A stretch of DNA of 64,000 nt. Source: Paenibacillus uliginis N3/975 (lineage in GTDB: Bacteria; Bacillota; Bacilli; Paenibacillales; Paenibacillaceae). Both the position numbers and the translations under genes were made by a program. The stretch covers positions 430,562-494,561 of the forward strand of contig NZ_LT840184.1 in the NCBI RefSeq assembly GCF_900177425.1, given 5' to 3'. The notes below the pieces were generated by a model, which did not search any database, had not been told where the DNA came from, and saw only the letters and a program-made list of their open reading frames with translations. The number at the start of each line of letters is the position of its first letter. Positions within the stretch are counted from its first letter, which is position 1. This document shows, in pieces, positions 15,552 to 24,401 of this stretch.

Positions 15552-17543
15552 ATGAGCGATATCGTTGTCAGTACCAAATCCTTCGAAATTGAGTCGGAAT
15601 TTCAGCCTCAGGGTGACCAGCCCAGGGCGATTACCGAATTGGTTGAGGGGATTCAAGAGGGCAAGAAGCATCAGACACTGCTTGGCGCTACCGGAACGGG
15701 AAAGACATTCACGATCGCGCAGACCATTGCCAAGTTAAACCGGCCTACGCTGGTCATTGCGCATAACAAGACACTTGCCGCACAGCTGGCAAGCGAGTTT
15801 AAGGAGTTTTTCCCGCACAACTCTGTTGATTATTTCGTGAGTTACTACGATTACTATCAGCCGGAAGCTTACATTCCGTCCTCGGACACGTACATTGAGA
15901 AGGATTCAAGTATTAATGAAGAGATCGATAAGCTGCGCCACTCCGCAACGAGCTCACTGTTCGAGCGGCGGGACGTTATTATCGTGGCTAGTGTATCTTG
16001 CATATATGGTTTGGGTTCACCGCAGGAGTATGGAGAACTACTGCTCTCTTTGCGGGTAGGTATGGAGAAGCCGCGCAATCAGATTTTGTCGCGGCTTGTT
16101 GATATTCAGTACCAGCGAAACGACATTAACTTTGTGCGCGGCACGTTCCGTGTGCGGGGTGATGTCATCGAAATCTTCCCGGCATCCAAGGGAGAGCATG
16201 CCGTCCGTGTAGAATTGTTCGGTGACGAGATCGAACGAATTACCGAGATTAACGTTCTGACCGGGGAGCTGGTTGGCGAGCGCGAGCATGTTGCGATCTT
16301 CCCGGCATCTCACTTCGTTACCCGGGAAGAGACAATGCGTGTTGCACTTGTCAATATCGAACGGGAGCTGGAAGAGCGTCTTGAGGTACTGCGTGCCGAT
16401 GGCAAGCTGCTGGAAGCGCAGCGGTTGGAACAGCGCACGCGTTATGATATCGAAATGATGAAGGAAGTCGGCTTCTGCTCCGGTATCGAGAACTATTCCG
16501 GACCGCTAACGTTCCGGGAGCCAGGGGCAACCCCGTTTACTCTGATGGACTATTTTCCGGATGACATGCTGATTGTTATCGATGAGTCTCATGTGACGCT
16601 GCCGCAGATCCGGGCGATGTATAACGGTGACCGTGCACGTAAAACCGTTCTGGTGGATCACGGTTTCCGTCTGCCATCGGCACTGGACAACCGGCCGCTG
16701 CAGTTTGAGGAGTTCGAGGATAAGGTCAACCAGATTGTATATGTGTCTGCGACCCCGGGGCCGTATGAGCTGGAGCACTGTGACACCATGGTGGAACAGA
16801 TTATCCGTCCGACAGGGCTTCTTGATCCGCTGATTGATGTAAGACCGTCCGAAGGACAGATTGACGACTTGATCGGTGAGATTCATGAACGGATCGAACG
16901 CGATGAGCGGGTGCTGGTGACAACGCTGACGAAGAAGATGGCAGAGGACTTGACCGATTATTTGAAAGAGATCGGAATTAAGGTCCGCTACTTGCACTCC
17001 GATATTAAGACATTTGAGCGGATGCAAATTTTGCGGGATCTTCGCCTCGGTACATTCCACGTGTTGATAGGTATTAACCTGCTAAGAGAGGGGCTTGATC
17101 TTCCGGAGGTGTCCTTGGTTGCGATACTGGATGCTGACAAGGAAGGCTTCCTCCGCTCGGACCGATCGCTGATCCAGACGATCGGTCGGGCGGCGCGGAA
17201 CTCGGAAGGTCGGGTTATCATGTACGGTGACAAGATCACCGACTCCATGGATAGAGCGATTAAGGAAACGGAACGTCGCCGCAGCGTCCAGGAGGAGTAT
17301 AACGAGAAGCATGGCATTACGCCGCAAACGATCCGCAAGAAGGTTCGCGACGTAATCGAGGCTACGAAGGTAGCCGAGAGCAAGGCGGATTACCTGACAG
17401 GTGCCGCCGGCAAGATGTCCAAGAAAGACCGCCAATCGGTGATCGAGCGACTGGAAGTCGAGATGAAGGAAGCTGCCAAGAATCTTCAATTCGAACGGGC
17501 AGCAGAGCTTCGCGATGCACTGCTTGAGCTGAAGGCTGAATAA
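15552..17543 (+). CDS. uvrB: UvrABC system protein B
   Basis: 663 residues from the ATG at 15552 (MSDIVVSTKSFEIESEFQPQ), the usual length and start for Paenibacillus-type UvrB. The frame is open to 15456, but that start has no ribosome site. Visible: Walker A GATGTGKT, the beta-hairpin (YDYYQPEAYIPSSDTYIEKD region), helicase motifs V-VI (GINLLREGLDLPE, RSLIQTIGRAARN) and the C-terminal UVR/UvrC-binding coiled coil. Damage-verifying helicase of nucleotide excision repair. uvrA follows after 103 bases. About 120 bases of leader separate promoter and start. Confidence 0.97.
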   Translation: MSDIVVSTKSFEIESEFQPQGDQPRAITELVEGIQEGKKHQTLLGATGTGKTFTIAQTIAKLNRPTLVIAHNKTLAAQLASEFKEFFPHNSVDYFVSYYDYYQPEAYIPSSDTYIEKDSSINEEIDKLRHSATSSLFERRDVIIVASVSCIYGLGSPQEYGELLLSLRVGMEKPRNQILSRLVDIQYQRNDINFVRGTFRVRGDVIEIFPASKGEHAVRVELFGDEIERITEINVLTGELVGEREHVAIFPASHFVTREETMRVALVNIERELEERLEVLRADGKLLEAQRLEQRTRYDIEMMKEVGFCSGIENYSGPLTFREPGATPFTLMDYFPDDMLIVIDESHVTLPQIRAMYNGDRARKTVLVDHGFRLPSALDNRPLQFEEFEDKVNQIVYVSATPGPYELEHCDTMVEQIIRPTGLLDPLIDVRPSEGQIDDLIGEIHERIERDERVLVTTLTKKMAEDLTDYLKEIGIKVRYLHSDIKTFERMQILRDLRLGTFHVLIGINLLREGLDLPEVSLVAILDADKEGFLRSDRSLIQTIGRAARNSEGRVIMYGDKITDSMDRAIKETERRRSVQEEYNEKHGITPQTIRKKVRDVIEATKVAESKADYLTGAAGKMSKKDRQSVIERLEVEMKEAAKNLQFERAAELRDALLELKAE

Positions 17544-17569
17544 TTGACATTGGAATTGGCAGACCACCG

Positions 17570-17601
17570 TCTTTATAAGGACGGCGAAGCCGTTTCTACT
17601 T
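17570..17601 (+). repeat. Short dispersed repeat, copy 2
   Basis: TCTTTATAAGGACGGCGAAG followed by CCGTTTCTACTT, in the uvrB-uvrA gap. It matches the element at 13728-13759. GACGGC and GCCGTT can form a small hairpin. Confidence 0.6.
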
Positions 17602-17646
17602 AAAATAATAGGTTGGCTGTGTGAAGCAGTGAGGAGATGATATCTT

Positions 17647-20532
17647 TTGGCAAGTGACAATATCGTGATAAAGGGCGCGCGTGCCCACAACCTGAAAAAT
17701 ATCGACGTAACGATCCCGAGAGACCGGTTCGTAGTGCTTACCGGACTGAGCGGCTCCGGCAAATCATCACTTGCGTTTGATACGATCTATGCGGAAGGAC
17801 AGCGTCGTTATGTGGAATCCCTGTCGGCGTATGCCCGTCAGTTTTTGGGCCAGATGGAGAAGCCGGACGTCGATTCCATCGACGGACTGTCTCCGGCCAT
17901 ATCGATTGATCAGAAGACGACAAGCCGTAACCCCCGTTCTACGGTAGGAACTGTTACGGAGATTTATGATTATCTGCGGTTGTTATTTGCCCGCATAGGC
18001 CACCCTCACTGTCCGGAGCACGGCATTGAGATTACATCCCAGACGGTAGAACAAATGGTAGACCGTATCATTCAGTATCCGGAGAAGACGCGGCTGCAGA
18101 TTCTCGCACCGGTTATTTCCGGGCGGAAAGGCGAGCACAAGAACCTGTTCGCGGATATTGCGAAGCAGGGCTTTGTTCGCGTACGCGTGGATGGTGAGCT
18201 GCGAGACCTATCAGAAAATATCGAGCTGGAAAAGAACAAGAAGCATACGATTGAAGTTGTAGTTGACCGGATTGTGGTAAAGCCGGATATTGAAGCCCGA
18301 CTGGCTGATTCGATCGAGACGGCACTTAATCTATCGGGAGGACAGCTTCTGGTGGATATCATGGGTCAGGAGGAGCTGCGCTTCAGCTCCAACTTTGCCT
18401 GCCCGGTCTGCGGATTCAGTATGGACGAGCTGTCCCCACGGATGTTCTCTTTTAACACGCCGTTCGGGGCTTGCCCTGATTGTGACGGTCTGGGTGTCGA
18501 GATGATTGTGGACCCTGATCTGCTTGTACCGGATACAAGCAAAAGCATTGAAGACGGTGCTTTTCAAGCATGGGCGGGCGGTACATCAACCTACTATCCG
18601 CAGTTCCTTAGATCCGTGTGCGAACATTACAAGATTCCGCAGGATGTGCCGGTAAGCGAGCTGAACCCGGATCAGATGGATAAACTGCTGTACGGAACAG
18701 GCAGCCAGAAAGTGCATTTTAAATACGAGAATGATTTTGGGCAACGGAAGGAAGCAATGGTAACTTTTGAGGGGATTATCCCGAATCTGGAACGCCGTTA
18801 CCGTGATACGAACTCCGACGGCATTCGCGAGCACATTGAAGGATATATGAGCACAAAGCCTTGTGATGTGTGTAAGGGACACCGTCTTAAGAAAGAAACC
18901 CTTGCTGTAACGATTAACGACCAGAACATGGCGTATGCCACGAGTCTCTCTATCGGGGAAGCCACACGTTTCTTTGAAAATTTGGAGCTAACCCCGAAAG
19001 AGAGTCAGATCGCGAACCTGATTCTGAAGGAGATCAACAGCCGACTCGGATTCCTGGTCAATGTCGGCCTGGATTATTTGACGCTGAGCCGTTCGGCCGG
19101 CACGCTGTCGGGTGGAGAAGCTCAGCGTATCCGGCTTGCAACCCAGATCGGTTCGAGTCTGATGGGTGTGCTTTACATTTTGGACGAGCCGAGTATCGGA
19201 CTGCACCAGCGGGATAATGACCGTTTGATCTCAACGCTGGAGCATATGCGTGACCTCGGTAACACGCTGATCGTCGTAGAACATGATGAGGATACGATGA
19301 TGGCGGCAGACTACATCATTGACATTGGTCCGGGTGCGGGAATCCATGGCGGTCAAGTTATCGCGCAGGGTACTCCGAAAGAAATTATGGAAGACGAGAA
19401 CTCGCTGACAGGACAGTACCTGAGCGGACGCAAGTTCATTCCGGTTAACAGCAAGCGCCGCAAGACGGATGACCGCTGGTTAGAAATTCGGGGTGCCAAG
19501 GAGAACAACCTTAAGAATATCAATGTAAAAATTCCAATCGGTGTCTTTACCGCCGTTACCGGTGTATCTGGTTCTGGTAAATCGACACTCGTGAATGAAA
19601 TTCTGTACAAGACGCTGGCGCGCGACTTGAACAAGGCACGGGTTCGTCCGGGTCAGTACCGTGAAATGCGCGGTCTGGAGCATATTGAGAAGGTTATTGA
19701 CATTGACCAGTCGCCGATTGGCCGGACTCCGCGCTCCAACCCGGCGACCTATACCGGGGTGTTTGATGATATCCGTGATATTTTCTCCCAGACGAATGAA
19801 GCGAAGGTTCGTGGCTATAAGAAAGGTCGCTTCAGCTTTAACGTGAAGGGCGGCCGCTGTGAGGCGTGTCGTGGTGACGGAATCATCAAGATTGAGATGC
19901 ACTTCCTGCCGGATATTTACGTGCCATGTGAGGTATGTAAGGGCAAGCGGTACAACCGTGAAACACTGGAAGTGAAGTACAAAGGGAAGAATATTTCCGA
20001 TGTACTTGAGATGACAGTTGAGGATGCAACAGAATTCTTCGTGAACATTCCGAAGATTCACCGGAAGATGCAGACCCTCATGGATGTAGGTCTCGGATAT
20101 ATCAAGCTGGGTCAGCCTGCGACCACATTGTCCGGCGGGGAAGCCCAGCGGGTGAAGCTCGCTTCCGAGTTGTACCGCCGCAGCACCGGCAAGACGATGT
20201 ATATTCTAGATGAGCCGACAACCGGTCTGCACGTTGATGATATCGACCGTCTGCTTGTCGTGTTGCACCGATTGGTGGACTCCGGCGAATCGGTCCTCGT
20301 GATCGAGCATAATCTCGATGTCATCAAGACAGCAGACTACCTGATCGATCTTGGACCGGAGGGCGGCAGTGGCGGTGGTACAATTATTGCCACCGGTACA
20401 CCGGAGCAGATTGTGAAGGTGTCGGAATCCTACACTGGTAAATATCTTAAGCCGGTTCTGGAACGGGATACGCAACGGACGGAAGCTTGGAATCAAGAAA
20501 ATGCGGTTAAAGAGGAGTCTGCGGCAAAGTAA
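17647..20532 (+). CDS. uvrA: UvrABC system protein A
   Basis: 961 residues, TTG start with GAGGAG upstream. Two ABC ATPase modules, each with Walker A (GLSGSGKSS, GVSGSGKST), signature (LSGGEAQR twice) and Walker B (LYILDEPSIGL, MYILDEPTTGL). Two zinc modules (CPVCGF...CPDC near 253-283 and CEACRG...CEVC near 738-765). Damage-recognition subunit of excision repair that loads UvrB. Full length, no oddities. A bidirectional terminator follows. Confidence 0.98.
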   Translation: MASDNIVIKGARAHNLKNIDVTIPRDRFVVLTGLSGSGKSSLAFDTIYAEGQRRYVESLSAYARQFLGQMEKPDVDSIDGLSPAISIDQKTTSRNPRSTVGTVTEIYDYLRLLFARIGHPHCPEHGIEITSQTVEQMVDRIIQYPEKTRLQILAPVISGRKGEHKNLFADIAKQGFVRVRVDGELRDLSENIELEKNKKHTIEVVVDRIVVKPDIEARLADSIETALNLSGGQLLVDIMGQEELRFSSNFACPVCGFSMDELSPRMFSFNTPFGACPDCDGLGVEMIVDPDLLVPDTSKSIEDGAFQAWAGGTSTYYPQFLRSVCEHYKIPQDVPVSELNPDQMDKLLYGTGSQKVHFKYENDFGQRKEAMVTFEGIIPNLERRYRDTNSDGIREHIEGYMSTKPCDVCKGHRLKKETLAVTINDQNMAYATSLSIGEATRFFENLELTPKESQIANLILKEINSRLGFLVNVGLDYLTLSRSAGTLSGGEAQRIRLATQIGSSLMGVLYILDEPSIGLHQRDNDRLISTLEHMRDLGNTLIVVEHDEDTMMAADYIIDIGPGAGIHGGQVIAQGTPKEIMEDENSLTGQYLSGRKFIPVNSKRRKTDDRWLEIRGAKENNLKNINVKIPIGVFTAVTGVSGSGKSTLVNEILYKTLARDLNKARVRPGQYREMRGLEHIEKVIDIDQSPIGRTPRSNPATYTGVFDDIRDIFSQTNEAKVRGYKKGRFSFNVKGGRCEACRGDGIIKIEMHFLPDIYVPCEVCKGKRYNRETLEVKYKGKNISDVLEMTVEDATEFFVNIPKIHRKMQTLMDVGLGYIKLGQPATTLSGGEAQRVKLASELYRRSTGKTMYILDEPTTGLHVDDIDRLLVVLHRLVDSGESVLVIEHNLDVIKTADYLIDLGPEGGSGGGTIIATGTPEQIVKVSESYTGKYLKPVLERDTQRTEAWNQENAVKEESAAK

Positions 20533-20719
20533 GTGTAAGAATCAGTGTGCCTCCTCCATGACTGCAAGTCTAACGGCTCTGCATGAGGTGCAGGTCAATG
20601 GCGAGACTGGATGTAACCAGGCGAGAATCAACCGAAGTAACTTCTGGGGAGCTTTGCCCGCTTAAAAAACGATGTGTGACGGGTAATCATTCAGCGAGGG
20701 AAAAGCTTTACAGGAAACA
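20533..20719. other. Non-coding gap after uvrA
   Basis: About 190 bases before the terminator with no supported gene, tRNA or conserved RNA that I can recognise. Confidence 0.5.
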
Positions 20720-20761
20720 AAAAGAACCGAAGCCTTGGTAACAAGGGCTTCGGTTCTTTTT
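20720..20761. terminator. Bidirectional terminator between uvrA and the reductase gene
   Basis: AAAGAACCGAAGCC and GGCTTCGGTTCTTT form a 14-bp stem with A and T runs outside. It serves two convergent genes. Confidence 0.92.
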
Positions 20762-20841
20762 TTGAAGATGAGAAAGTTAAACATTGAAGTAAAGCGCATC
20801 CTTATCTCGCAAGAAAAACTACCGCAAAGTGCGGACTGTGA

Positions 20842-22470
20842 CTAGGAAGCGACCACTTCAGAAGCCAGAATTTCTGTCAGCTTCTCCTGGAATGCTGGTA
20901 CACCGACACGCTGTACATATTCGAAGAAGCTTTCTTCCGGTGACAGGCGGTTATTTTTGTAGAACAACAGGAGCTGTGCGAGCACGGGCCCCACGTTATC
21001 CCCTTCGACCCGGCCTTTAAGCGCTTTGTTCAGCTGCGCTCCCGGTCCAAGCGATCCGCCAACTGCAATATCGAATGCGTCCACCATACCAGCTGGCGTT
21101 CTGATCAAGGCGCCTTGTAGACCGATATCCGCGATATGCTTTTGACCGCAGGAGTTCGGGCATCCGATAAAGTGAATACGAATCTTCTCATCGAGTTCAA
21201 CGTGCTCGTCAAGATACTCCGCAACGACTTTCGCACGCTGTTTCGTTTCCACTACAGCAAGGTTGCAAAATTCGTTACCGGTGCAGGAAACCGTACGGCT
21301 CATAAAATGTTTCGGAGTTGGGGTAAGACGCTGAAAGATAGGAGCCTTGAGCAGCTCTTTAACCTGATGATTCGGTACACCGCTCAGGATGATGTTTTGC
21401 GACATAGTAGTACGGATTTTTCCATCCCCATAGTTGTCAGACAGATCCGCAAGCTGCACTAACTCACTGGCATTCAGGCGTCCTACCGGAACGTTTAATC
21501 CGACATAGTTAAACCCTTCCTGGCGCTGAGGGTGAACACCGTCGAAATACGCTGCTTGCCAGCCAATGGTTTTGTCTTCTCCCCGTGAAGGCAGTTCGCC
21601 GACCAGTTCCACAAGCCTCTCCTTGAACTTATCCGGGCCCCAATCGGCAACAAGGAATTTGAGACGGGCATGGTGCCGCTTCTCGCGATATCCATTATCA
21701 CGGAAGATCGTGGTGACTCCGACGGCAACCTTCAGCGCATCTTCAGGACGGATAAAAATATCGAGCGACTGAGCCAGATGAGGTTTGGCAGAGAGGCCGC
21801 CGCCTACCATCGCGTGGAAGCCGATAATTTCCTCACCATCTATAACTTTTACCGCTGGAGTTAATGCTAAGTCGTTAATTTCAGCATTGGCGTTGTTGTA
21901 GCGGTTCGAAGAAATCGAAATTTTATATTTACGCGGCAGATTGGAGAAATCACGGTTCATCAGAAAAAAGCTGTTGATCTCCTCCACAAGCTCAGTTGTA
22001 TCCATCAGCTCATGCGGATCAATACCTGCCAAGGGATTGCCAACAATCGTTCGCGGGCAGTCTCCACACGCTTCATAGGAGTATAGACCGACATCTTCAA
22101 GTCTTTGGAAAATATCAGGCAAGCTTTCAACGGTGAGCCAGTGAAACTGGATCGCCTGGCGTGTCGTCACATCAACCAGATCACGGCCATATAGTCTGGC
22201 GATATCGGCTAAAGCACGAGCCTGGGCCGTTGTCATGATTCCTGTATTGATCCGGACACGCATCATGAAATGTCCGTCCTTCGGCTTTTGCTGGTAAACA
22301 CCGGCCCATTTGAACCGGTCCATATCATCGGCGGGGATGGAGTCAAAGCCTTCTACTGAATACTTTTCAATAATGGTACGGATTACGTCCAATCCGTCCT
22401 TCTCTAGCTTTACAAATTCAAATTTGTTCAGCTTGTCGGGGTTAGCCGTCCATATCGGTTCATAAGCCAT
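20842..22470 (-). CDS. Ferredoxin-type nitrite/sulfite reductase (siroheme, 4Fe-4S)
   Basis: 542 residues. Two ferrodoxin-like half domains and two siroheme/4Fe-4S domains. The cluster ligands are Cys396 and Cys402 (SCTGNEFC) and Cys437 and Cys441 (GCPNSCG), the C-X5-C...C-X3-C pattern of this family. An arginine/lysine-rich substrate face is present (VTTRQAIQFHW). It reduces nitrite to ammonia or sulfite to sulfide with six electrons, in the cytoplasm. The size fits ferredoxin-dependent NirA/Sir, not the larger NirB. No siroheme or nitrate genes adjoin, so the substrate cannot be settled. ATG with GGAGGC upstream. Confidence 0.85.
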   Translation of the reverse strand: MAYEPIWTANPDKLNKFEFVKLEKDGLDVIRTIIEKYSVEGFDSIPADDMDRFKWAGVYQQKPKDGHFMMRVRINTGIMTTAQARALADIARLYGRDLVDVTTRQAIQFHWLTVESLPDIFQRLEDVGLYSYEACGDCPRTIVGNPLAGIDPHELMDTTELVEEINSFFLMNRDFSNLPRKYKISISSNRYNNANAEINDLALTPAVKVIDGEEIIGFHAMVGGGLSAKPHLAQSLDIFIRPEDALKVAVGVTTIFRDNGYREKRHHARLKFLVADWGPDKFKERLVELVGELPSRGEDKTIGWQAAYFDGVHPQRQEGFNYVGLNVPVGRLNASELVQLADLSDNYGDGKIRTTMSQNIILSGVPNHQVKELLKAPIFQRLTPTPKHFMSRTVSCTGNEFCNLAVVETKQRAKVVAEYLDEHVELDEKIRIHFIGCPNSCGQKHIADIGLQGALIRTPAGMVDAFDIAVGGSLGPGAQLNKALKGRVEGDNVGPVLAQLLLFYKNNRLSPEESFFEYVQRVGVPAFQEKLTEILASEVVAS

Positions 22471-22542
22471 GGGTATAACGCCTCCTGCATCATGATTTGA
22501 GTGTTATGTCATGCTGTAAATTTATTAATTCCGATTTGAATA

Positions 22543-22571
22543 GTGTGATATTGAAGTTGATATTATCACAC
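22543..22571. promoter_or_regulatory. Inverted repeat upstream of the nitrite/sulfite reductase gene
   Basis: GTGTGATA (22543-22550) and TATCACAC (22564-22571), 13 bases apart, about 75-100 bp upstream of the reductase start. It could be an operator for the reductase. The rest of 22471-22790 is AT-rich and holds no gene I can support. Confidence 0.4.
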
Positions 22572-22791
22572 ATCATCGTGTCCGTAAATGAAAAAATGGA
22601 TTTCTTTATCAAATTTTCAAATGGATTGTTTTATGGAATATGGAGTCGGCAGGCAAGCGGAAGAGACAATCTGATGAGATGATTTTAGGTTAAGTTCTTT
22701 TAGTCAAGGAAGGAATTCATAAAAAGCGTTGCATTAATGATTAAATATGAGAAAAAGTTGTGACTTTTTTACTTTTTTTGAGAGGAAGGGC

Positions 22792-22820
22792 TTGCATAAG
22801 GACGTGGGCGCGGATAACAT
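22792..22820 (+). promoter_or_regulatory. Promoter of the small membrane protein gene
   Basis: TTGCAT, a 17-bp spacer, then TAACAT, about 50 bases before the start codon at 22869. Confidence 0.5.
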
Positions 22821-22868
22821 AGAAGAAGATATGTAAAATGCGTGAGAAACCACGAGGAGGTTCGTTCT

Positions 22869-23084
22869 ATGTTCCTTGCAGCAGCTGCGGAAACCGGTTC
22901 CAATTTTAAAACATTTGATATTTTCATGATTTTGTTTACGATCTTGATCTTGATCGGTGTAGTCCGCTTGTTAACTGCCCGTCAGAAGAATAAATTCGCA
23001 ATCGCTTTCGGTGTTGTCAGTCTGCTCGTTTTTCTCTACTCGGACTATGCGATGATCATGAATTGGTTCAGCTCCAGTCAGTGA
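22869..23084 (+). CDS. Small two-helix membrane protein, possibly DUF2759-like
   Basis: 71 residues from the ATG at 22869, which has GAGGAGG eight bases ahead (longer frames start without one). Two hydrophobic helices (about 17-36 and 43-66) separated by a basic turn, RQKNKFAIAFG. The layout resembles the short Bacillaceae DUF2759 (YqgW-type) proteins, but I cannot confirm family membership by eye. It has its own promoter and terminator, so it is monocistronic. Function unknown. Confidence 0.7.
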   Translation: MFLAAAAETGSNFKTFDIFMILFTILILIGVVRLLTARQKNKFAIAFGVVSLLVFLYSDYAMIMNWFSSSQ

Positions 23085-23101
23085 ATGAACAAGATACATA
23101 A

Positions 23102-23142
23102 GAGGACGTCCCGCTGTTTCACAGTGAGGGCGTCTTTTTTTC
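23102..23142 (+). terminator. Terminator after the small membrane protein gene
   Basis: GGACGTCCC and GAGGGCGTC pair imperfectly, followed by seven T. Confidence 0.8.
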
Positions 23143-23300
23143 GTCTATGTGTGTCTATTAGGATAGGATTTTGCACAATTGAAGGAAAAAATTAGGTGGA
23201 AATTAGGTCTTACAGCAATTGTACAGGCCATGCCCCTGTGATACATTGAGGAGTACACGTAGCCATGCAGGCTAACATGTGGAGAGGAACGGGTGAAGAG

Positions 23301-24401
23301 ATGAAGATTTCTGGGAGTAAAAAGGTCGTAGGCACGCTATTGAGTATAACACTGTTGCTCAGCGTGGGGATGTCACCCTTTTCCGTGACAACGGCAGAGG
23401 CATTGTCCGTTAGCGAAAATACAAGCAGTACCAACTATACATACGAACAGGATCCGGTCCCGAAGGTGATAAAAAAAATGTCGCCCTCTGTTGTCGGAAT
23501 CATCGGTAAAACACCCGGAGGAAACACTCAAAGTGGAGAAGACCGCTATAATCTTACTCATGGTACAGGGGTTATCTTCAAATCGGATGGTTGGATTATT
23601 ACGAACGCGCATGTTGTCGATGGGTATACGGGTATTACGGTCGTTACGGCTGACAATAAAACATACAAAGCAAAAAAAGTATTTAGCGATACGATTAGTG
23701 ATATAGCGTTGGTCAAAATCAACGCTAAATCGCTAACACCTGCCAAGTTTGCTAAGAGCAGCCGTTCGGCTCAGGTAGGTGAGAAGGTTATCGCCATTGG
23801 TACGCCGGTCTATTTCACGCTCCGCAATTCCGCGACGGTAGGTGTGGTCAGTGGCCTCGACCGGAGTGTGGACAGTTCATACCGGCTAATTCAGACGGAT
23901 ACGGCGATTAACCCCGGGAATAGCGGCGGACCGCTCGTTAACCTGAAGGGTGAGGTCATCGGCATTAATAGTATGAAGTTTTCTGGCTTAGAGGTCGAGA
24001 ATATGGGTTTCTCCATTCCGACGGAAACTGTCCAATATGTGACCAGTCATCTGCTGAAGTACGGTGAAGTGAAACGGGCAGGATTGGGACTCGCACTGGA
24101 GGAAAGTTGGTCTGCGATCGTGGGCCTTCCGAGTGATGATCCGCTGACTGTCACAAAGGTGCTGTCGGCTCAAGCCAAGAAAGCTGGAATTAAGGAAGAT
24201 GATGTGCTCTACTCAATCAATGGTAAACGGGTGTATTCGGTAGTGGACATCAATGAAATGCTGAAGGATTTTATGCCTGAGGCAAAGGTAAACGTGTTAA
24301 TGCAAAGCGATGGGGATATCGTAAACCGCACGCTCACACTCAGTAGTGAAAATAAAACAGACGCTATTGCGGCTATAGCGGCAACAGGGGAGGAGCAGTA
24401 A
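23301..24401 (+). CDS. Secreted trypsin-like serine protease with PDZ domain (HtrA/DegP-like)
   Basis: 366 residues from the ATG at 23301, giving a clean signal peptide (MKISGSKKVVGTLLSITLLL..., cut near TTAEA). Catalytic triad His104 (TNAHVVDG), Asp134 (SDIALVKI) and Ser208 (NPGNSGGPL), then one PDZ domain (about 265-350). Unlike B. subtilis HtrA, it has no cytoplasmic tail before a membrane anchor, so it is probably released or wall-associated. The stop codon overlaps the next ATG (TAATG), coupling it to a protein with copper-amine-oxidase-like domains. No CssRS-type genes nearby. Confidence 0.88.
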   Translation: MKISGSKKVVGTLLSITLLLSVGMSPFSVTTAEALSVSENTSSTNYTYEQDPVPKVIKKMSPSVVGIIGKTPGGNTQSGEDRYNLTHGTGVIFKSDGWIITNAHVVDGYTGITVVTADNKTYKAKKVFSDTISDIALVKINAKSLTPAKFAKSSRSAQVGEKVIAIGTPVYFTLRNSATVGVVSGLDRSVDSSYRLIQTDTAINPGNSGGPLVNLKGEVIGINSMKFSGLEVENMGFSIPTETVQYVTSHLLKYGEVKRAGLGLALEESWSAIVGLPSDDPLTVTKVLSAQAKKAGIKEDDVLYSINGKRVYSVVDINEMLKDFMPEAKVNVLMQSDGDIVNRTLTLSSENKTDAIAAIAATGEEQ

